Source: Ruminiclostridium sp. | Lineage (GTDB): Bacteria > Bacillota_A > Clostridia > Oscillospirales > Oscillospiraceae | Length of the DNA: 9,178 nucleotides | Direction: 5' to 3' | Assembly (NCBI GenBank): GCA_017521345.1 | Contig: JAFXCU010000156.1 | Location: forward strand, 1-9,178 | In this document: positions 5,968 through 9,178 of the stretch, one piece after another | How the letters are laid out: every line of letters starts with the position of its first letter | Numbering within the stretch: position 1 is the stretch's first letter | The notes under the pieces: generated by a model | Seen by the model: only the letters and a program-made list of their open reading frames with translations | Database searches by the model: none | Told to the model about the DNA's origin: nothing | Translations under genes and position numbers: made by a program

Positions 5968-6036
5968 ATGTAGGGGCGGATAGTATCCGCCCGTCGCAAC
6001 TACCCCTGAGCGGGCGGCTGATAGCCGCCCCTACAT
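5968..6036. repeat. TGTAGGG-type palindromic repeat, copy 2
   Basis: A 69-bp element with perfect 12-bp terminal inverted repeats, ATGTAGGGGCGG (5968-5979) and CCGCCCCTACAT (6025-6036). Two nested local hairpins are present: GGGCGGATA-G-TATCCGCCC (5974-5992) and GGGCGGCT-GAT-AGCCGCCC (6012-6030). The outer TGTAGGG/CCCTACA frame is shared with the copy at 4075-4149, while the hairpin cores differ. It fills most of the space between the rpsR terminator and the ribosome binding site of the amidohydrolase gene, so any promoter for that gene must lie in or beside it. Confidence 0.85.
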
Positions 6037-6067
6037 TCCTCACGAAACGAGAGAAAGGAATTGCGCT

Positions 6068-6871
6068 ATGTCTGTTTTCAACGCCTGCATCGTCCAGACC
6101 ACCTCCCTGCCCTACGACAAGGAGGCCAACCTCCGCCGGGCCCTGACCAAAATGGAAGAGGCCAAGACCAAGGGGACCGATCTGATCCTCTTCCCGGAAA
6201 TGTTCCTCACCGGTTACCTCATCAAGGACAAGCTCCGGGAGCTGGCCGAGGACCTGGAAACCGGCGAAGCCCTGGCCGTCCTGAAGGCCAAGGCCAGGGA
6301 GCTGAACATGGGCGTCATCGTGGGCCTGCCCGCCCTCACCGACCCCAACGGCAAGCCCCACAACACCGTGGTGATGATCGACCGGGACGGCACCATCGCC
6401 GGCGCCGCTCACAAGACCCATATGTTCGGCGGTGAGGAGAAGATGTTCGACCCCGGTGACAGCCACAAGGCTTTCGACACCTCCTTCGGCCGCATGGGCA
6501 TCCTGGTCTGCTACGACGGCGAGTTCCCCGAGACCGCCCGCTCTCTGGCCCTGGACGGGGCTGAGATCATCTGCATGTGCGGTGCCAATATGTTCCCCTA
6601 TATCGACTATCACGCCGTGTATATGCGGGCCCGGGCCATGGAAAATATGGTCCCCACCCTGTACTGCAACTACGTGGGCCACGAAAAGAAGTTCCACTAC
6701 TGCGGCCAGAGCTGCGCCTACGACCCCACCGGTCAGTTTTTGGCAGAGGCAGGTCCCGAGGAGGAAGTGGACCTCTACTTCACCGTGGACATGTCCCTGC
6801 GGGACTTCCCCCTGCAGAACCTGAACTACCTGGCCTGCCGGAAAAAAGATTGCTACAACGAAGACCTCTGA
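6068..6871 (+). CDS. Carbon-nitrogen hydrolase (nitrilase superfamily)
   Basis: This 267-residue protein has the nitrilase-superfamily Glu-Lys-Cys triad. Glu44 is in LILFPEMFLTGY, Lys116 in GAAHKTHMF, and the nucleophile Cys148 in GILVCYDGEFPE. Further family features are the GVIVGLPAL strand near 82-90, the NTVVMIDRDGTI strand-turn, and the RARAMENMVPTLYCNYVG segment near 187-204 at the subunit interface. Members hydrolyse amides, carbamoyl groups or nitriles; length and the CYDGEFPE motif fit an aliphatic or omega-amidase or carbamoylputrescine-amidase-like enzyme, but the substrate cannot be read from sequence. AAAGGA (6054-6059) is 8 nt before the ATG. It is a single-gene unit following the ribosomal operon terminator and the repeat at 5968-6036. 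Confidence 0.92.
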   Translation: MSVFNACIVQTTSLPYDKEANLRRALTKMEEAKTKGTDLILFPEMFLTGYLIKDKLRELAEDLETGEALAVLKAKARELNMGVIVGLPALTDPNGKPHNTVVMIDRDGTIAGAAHKTHMFGGEEKMFDPGDSHKAFDTSFGRMGILVCYDGEFPETARSLALDGAEIICMCGANMFPYIDYHAVYMRARAMENMVPTLYCNYVGHEKKFHYCGQSCAYDPTGQFLAEAGPEEEVDLYFTVDMSLRDFPLQNLNYLACRKKDCYNEDL

Positions 6872-7050
6872 CTTGAGGGACCCGCTTCGCTGGGCTCCCT
6901 CAAGTGAGTTCTGCGGCCTGCTGCGCGCGCCCCTTGGGCACACTGGCAGGCCGAGCAGAGTTTTCCGGCACGCGCATGTCGCGCCGGAAAATATACTAAA
7001 CTTTATTTCGCCGCTGTGACGGCGAAACTCTACGAGGTTTTTTGACTCTC
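6872..7050. repeat. Run of palindromes downstream of the amidohydrolase gene
   Basis: No coding frame is supported here. Successive inverted repeats are ACTTGAGGGA/TCCCTCAAGT (about 6872-6906), CGGCCTGC/GCAGGCCG with extended flanks (about 6911-6957), TTTTCCGGC/GCCGGAAAA (6961-6991), which contains CGCG/CGCG, and TTTCGCCG/CGGCGAAA (7006-7027). A T run (7037-7043) follows an imperfect hairpin around 7025-7040. The density of hairpins, separated by short spacers, suggests a mosaic of repeat elements or a structured transcript. I cannot tell which from one copy. Confidence 0.6.
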
Positions 7051-7084
7051 TAAAAAGCGGACTGCGTTTGCAGTCCGCTTTTTA
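7051..7084. terminator. Strong bidirectional terminator
   Basis: A perfect 14-bp stem, AAAAAGCGGACTGC (7052-7065) with GCAGTCCGCTTTTT (7070-7083), has a GTTT loop. The T run on either strand makes it usable in both directions. It is about 180 nt beyond the amidohydrolase stop and abuts the repeat at 7084. Confidence 0.9.
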
Positions 7085-7193
7085 AGCCTCCCTCTCCGAG
7101 GGAGGTGGCTCGCCATCAGGCGAGACGGAGGGAGTTCCCTTTTCGCTTTCTCCCCCAGTCAGCTTCGCTGGCAGCCCTCTCCCGGAGGGGGCC
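7084..7193. repeat. Palindromic repeat R2: modules A and B in the other arrangement
   Basis: Positions 7084-7133 match module A of the element at 3111-3245 on the opposite strand: AAGCCTCCC, AGGGAGGTGGCTCGCC and GGCGAGACGGAGGGA are identical, with only the loops changed. Positions 7151-7193 match module B, also on the opposite strand (TCCCCCAGTCA, CTTCG, CAGCCC and GGGGGCC shared). In the first element the CTACAATCCC ends face outward; here those ends face each other across a 17-nt spacer and have lost the TTGTAG sequence. Stem changes preserve pairing. It lies before the small membrane-protein gene. Confidence 0.8.
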
Positions 7194-7267
7194 ATGATAT
7201 GGAGCATCCAAGGTATAAACCACCCTCATCCCGGCCATACTGAACCAAACGGAAAGGAGTGGTTTCC

Positions 7268-7531
7268 ATGGTAAAAGGTGTGGCCCGGCGGGTGGTGGTG
7301 GTCAAGTCCCCGGACCCCAAGCAGTTCGAGCAGGCCATCTTCCTCCTGCGGGAGGATGCGATCTCCGACGAGACCCCGGAGGAGCAGGTCCTGCGGCAGG
7401 CCCAGCAGGTGGCCAACGACTACCTGCGCCAGTCCGCTCCCAGGCGGCGGGGCCAGCGGTTCCTGACCCCCGCCCTCTGCACCCTGGCCGGGGCACTGGC
7501 GGCCTCCCTGTTCTGGTTTCTCCTCCTGTAA
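7268..7531 (+). CDS. Small hypothetical protein with a C-terminal membrane anchor
   Basis: An 87-residue protein of unknown function. The N-terminal half reads VKGVARRVVVVKSPDPKQF and then EQAIFLLREDAISDETPEEQ, a basic strand followed by a predicted helix. A helical stretch (EEQVLRQAQQVANDYLRQ) leads to a basic cluster, RRRGQR (59-64), and one membrane segment at about 67-87 (LTPALCTLAGALAASLFWF, then LLL) that ends the protein. This predicts a tail-anchored protein with the soluble part in the cytosol. ATG 7268 is chosen because AAAGGAG (7253-7259) lies 8 nt before it; an in-frame GTG at 7259 overlaps that site. I recall similar short proteins in related Clostridia but know no function. It is monocistronic, with its own terminator. 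Confidence 0.75.
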   Translation: MVKGVARRVVVVKSPDPKQFEQAIFLLREDAISDETPEEQVLRQAQQVANDYLRQSAPRRRGQRFLTPALCTLAGALAASLFWFLLL

Positions 7532-7536
7532 AAGCG

Positions 7537-7577
7537 AAAACGGCAGGCCGTCCCGCACAGACGCCTGTCGTTTTTTG
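7537..7577. terminator. Terminator between the small membrane-protein gene and queT
   Basis: The stem AAAACGGCAGGC (7537-7548) pairs with GCCTGTCGTTTT (7563-7574) with one G-U pair, and the plus strand continues in a T run to 7576. The minus strand after the stem reads TTTTCGCTTTT, so it may also serve queT, whose stop is at 7584. Confidence 0.85.
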
Positions 7578-7583
7578 TTCAAA

Positions 7584-8099
7584 TTATTTCACTCGTTTCT
7601 CTGGGATATACTGCCGGAGATAACCGTTCCTGGGGGCCTTTTTCAGCAGGAGCCCGCCCAGAAGGAAGACCACCACAGCCTCTCCCACAGCCACCCACAG
7701 GGCGTTGAGGGCAAAGACCGGCAGGAAGGTCCCGGTGAAGCCTACCTCGTACCAGGCGATCATGCCGCCCACCAGAAGGCCGTTGAAGACCACAGGGGAC
7801 AGGAGGGCCAGCCAGGGCTTGTCCGTCCACTGGGTGACCAGGGCGGCCAGGAGGGTGGCCAGGGTGCCGATGACCACGTCCAAAGGCCCGTAGGGGCTCA
7901 GGAGGTTGGCGGCGAAGCAGCCCAGGACAAGGCCGGGGGCCGTCCCCGGAAAGAGAAAGGGCAGGATGGTGAGGGCTTCGGAGAAGCGAAACTGGACCGG
8001 CCCGTAGGCCAGGTTCAGGGCGCTGGCCACGAGGGTCAGGGCCGCATAGGTGCCCCCGACGATGCCGTTGAGAGCCAGCAGATGGGTCTTGGTGCGCAT
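7584..8099 (-). CDS. queT: QueT family queuosine-precursor transporter (ECF S component)
   Basis: The 171-residue protein is a QueT-type substrate-binding S component of an energy-coupling-factor transporter, thought to import queuosine precursors such as preQ1 across the membrane for tRNA modification. The family signature is clear: NGIVGGTYAALTLVASAL in the first membrane helix, then YGPVQFRFSEALTILPFLFP (residues 32-51), GLVLGCFAANLLSPYGPLD and a helix-rich end. About five to six membrane segments are visible. The shared ECF module (EcfA, EcfA', EcfT) is not in the window, as is usual for group II S components. GGAGG (minus strand of 8109-8113) lies 9 nt before the ATG. It follows spoIIE on the same strand with a 135-nt gap that holds a hairpin-rich leader. 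Confidence 0.92.
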   Translation of the reverse strand: MRTKTHLLALNGIVGGTYAALTLVASALNLAYGPVQFRFSEALTILPFLFPGTAPGLVLGCFAANLLSPYGPLDVVIGTLATLLAALVTQWTDKPWLALLSPVVFNGLLVGGMIAWYEVGFTGTFLPVFALNALWVAVGEAVVVFLLGGLLLKKAPRNGYLRQYIPEKRVK

Positions 8100-8108
8100 A
8101 GGGAATTG

Positions 8109-8208
8109 CCTCCATTTTGGTATTTAGAACATGGCGCGCGGAACCATGCAGCGGCGGGAGAACCCGCCGGTTGGACCGGGTGTGGAAACCAGTCGCAACA
8201 AGAATACC
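8109..8208 (-). promoter_or_regulatory. Structured queT leader, possible preQ1 riboswitch (class III-like)
   Basis: On the minus strand the leader has a perfect 7-bp hairpin CGGCGGG-TTCT-CCCGCCG (8152-8169). An alternative hairpin CCGGT-CCA-ACCGG (8167-8179) overlaps it, and CATGG/CCATG (8130-8148) follows. GGTATT (8203-8208) can pair with AATACC (8119-8124), closing a multibranch structure. A run of T that would make a terminator is absent. PreQ1-III riboswitches are known upstream of queT in Ruminococcaceae-type Clostridia and have an aptamer set away from the ribosome binding site; the setting fits, but I cannot confirm the consensus. No preQ1-I or preQ1-II motif was recognised. Confidence 0.4.
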
Positions 8209-8229
8209 ACAACAGAAGCCATTCTGCAA
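8201..8229 (-). promoter_or_regulatory. Weak promoter candidate for queT
   Basis: Minus strand TTGCAG (8224-8229), a 17-nt spacer, then TATTCT (8201-8206) with an upstream TG that makes an extended -10. Only three of six -35 positions fit. A start near 8194 would give a leader of about 95 nt and would leave GGTATT (8203-8208) outside the transcript, so this promoter and the long-range pairing proposed for the leader exclude each other. Confidence 0.3.
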
Positions 8230-8234
8230 GTCAT

Positions 8235-9178
8235 TCAGGGCTGGGCCTTGTCCAGCCGGAGGGCGATCACCGTGGCGTCGTCCTCCCCCTCCTGGAGGTC
8301 CTGGGCGGCAGCCAGGACCTTTCCCGCCAGCTCCTCCGGGGCGGTCCCCTGGTAGCCCAGGAGGAGCTCCTGGAGCCATCCGTCCTCCCGTCCGCAGAGG
8401 ATGCCGTCGGTGACCAGCAGGAGCCAGTCCCCCGGCTCTCCCCGGAGGGAGTGGCTGTCGGGGCGGGCGGCCTCACCGGTCACCAGGCCCGCCGGCAGGG
8501 AGGTCCCCCCGGCCACCCGGATCTTCCCGCCCCGGCGGATGTAGGTGGGGGCCGCCCCCTGCTTGAGCATCCGGCACCGGCCGGTGTAGAGGTCCACAGA
8601 CAGGAGGTCGATGGTGGTGCTGGCTCCGGTATCCCCCCGGAGGGCCAGGGTGGAGGTCAGGGTCTCCACCGCCTCCTCCGGGTCCATTCCCGCCCGGAGG
8701 AAGCTCTCCAGGAGCTTCACCCCCTGAACACTCTCCTCCTTGGCCCCATAGCCGCTGCCCATGCCGTCGCACAGGAGGAGGAAGAGGACCCCGTCCTCCC
8801 GGCGGAACCAGTTGCCCGTGTCTCCGCTGACCGGCTCCCCCTGGCGGGGCGCCCCGGCAATGGCGGCGGAGGCCCGGAAGGGCTCCGCCTGGAGAAAGAC
8901 CAGCCGATCCCCCTGGACCCCCTCCTCCCGTAGGGGCGTCCCCAGGACCTCCCCCAGCTGGCGGCGGGCGGGCTTGGCCCGGAGCTCGTCCGAGACAGGG
9001 GTCTCCGCCCGGAGACGGCCTGCCTGGTCGTAGTACACCAGGCCGGGACCCAGGTTCATACTCCGGAGAAAGGCGTTCATCCGGTCCTGCCGGGGCAGGT
9101 CCGGGGTGAGCTCCACGGACAACTGGGCCACCGCCCGGGCCATGAATCGGTCCAGCCCCTCATACTGGCTGCACAGGG
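8235..9178 (-). CDS. spoIIE: Stage II sporulation protein E, C-terminal PP2C phosphatase domain (partial)
   Basis: The frame is open to the window edge, so the N-terminal part is missing; the ATG at 9141-9143 has no ribosome binding site and the coding pattern continues upstream (QYEGLDRF). SpoIIE dephosphorylates SpoIIAA-P in the forespore and so frees sigma-F. The visible part contains a linker-like region and then the PP2C-type domain: GEPVSGDTGNWF, the metal-binding DGMGSGYGAKEES (Asp126 if counted from 9143), STTIDLLSVDLYTGRC, GAAPTYIRRGGKI, LLLVTDGI (Asp246) and EGEDDATVIALRL near the end. DGMGSG together with the KEES motif distinguishes SpoIIE from RsbU-type phosphatases. In many Firmicutes spoIIE is followed by tilS, hpt and ftsH; here queT follows. 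Confidence 0.93.
   Translation of the reverse strand, partial: LCSQYEGLDRFMARAVAQLSVELTPDLPRQDRMNAFLRSMNLGPGLVYYDQAGRLRAETPVSDELRAKPARRQLGEVLGTPLREEGVQGDRLVFLQAEPFRASAAIAGAPRQGEPVSGDTGNWFRREDGVLFLLLCDGMGSGYGAKEESVQGVKLLESFLRAGMDPEEAVETLTSTLALRGDTGASTTIDLLSVDLYTGRCRMLKQGAAPTYIRRGGKIRVAGGTSLPAGLVTGEAARPDSHSLRGEPGDWLLLVTDGILCGREDGWLQELLLGYQGTAPEELAGKVLAAAQDLQEGEDDATVIALRLDKAQP

Noticed and set aside
5966..6943. Minus-strand open frame of 325 codons
   Set aside because: Antisense to the nitrilase-family gene, and it includes the palindromic repeat; no recognisable domain.
8127..8150. T-box-like word TGGTTCCGCG on the minus strand in the queT leader
   Set aside because: It resembles the T-box antiterminator core but has TTCC instead of an NACC match, no stem I with a specifier loop is present, no terminator follows, and queT is not an amino-acid gene.
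7575..8933. Plus-strand open frame of 452 codons
   Set aside because: Antisense to queT and spoIIE, with low-complexity composition; both minus-strand genes are clearly recognisable.
9141..9143. ATG as the start of the spoIIE-like gene
   Set aside because: No ribosome binding site precedes it, and the same frame continues without a stop to the window edge with protein-like sequence, so the gene is cut by the window.

Overview
This 9.2 kb window looks like a chromosomal segment of a GC-rich, endospore-forming Clostridia, most likely an Oscillospiraceae-type gut bacterium. The inference rests on spoIIE and spoVAC, on queT and DUF554 transporter-like genes, on the Firmicutes rpsF-ssb-rpsR order with strong AAGGAGG ribosome binding sites, and on rho-independent terminators. 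There is no phage, plasmid, CRISPR array, tRNA or rRNA.

Layout. Positions 1-755 (+): the end of a probable SPFH/band-7 membrane-scaffold gene, a small ribbon-helix-helix protein and a YbjQ-family protein, closely spaced. 843-1274 (+): a zinc dCMP-deaminase-family gene (comEB-like) with its own promoter candidate and a strong terminator. 1336-3085 (+): a GNAT acetyltransferase and 2,3-diaminopropionate ammonia-lyase, tightly coupled and starting just after that terminator. 3301-4629 (-): a DUF554 membrane protein with its own promoter, and spoVAC without adjacent spoVAD/spoVAEB. 4692-5950 (+): the rpsF-ssb-rpsR operon with a consensus promoter, a structured leader and a perfect 15-bp terminator. 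6068-6871 (+): a nitrilase-superfamily amidohydrolase. 7268-7531 (+): a small C-tail-anchored membrane protein. 7584-9178 (-): the C-terminal part of spoIIE, followed by queT behind a hairpin-rich leader that may be a preQ1 riboswitch.

The most unusual content is intergenic. Two families of non-coding palindromic repeats occur here, with two copies each. One family (4075-4149 and 5968-6036) has 12-bp terminal inverted repeats ending in TGTAGGG/CCCTACA, enclosing two further perfect hairpins whose sequence differs between copies. The other (3111-3245 and 7084-7193) is built from two hairpin modules, found in opposite relative arrangement in the two copies, with base changes that preserve pairing. 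A further series of hairpins fills 6872-7083. I see no clear novel protein system. The best candidates for something undescribed are these modular repeats and the rpsF and queT leaders.
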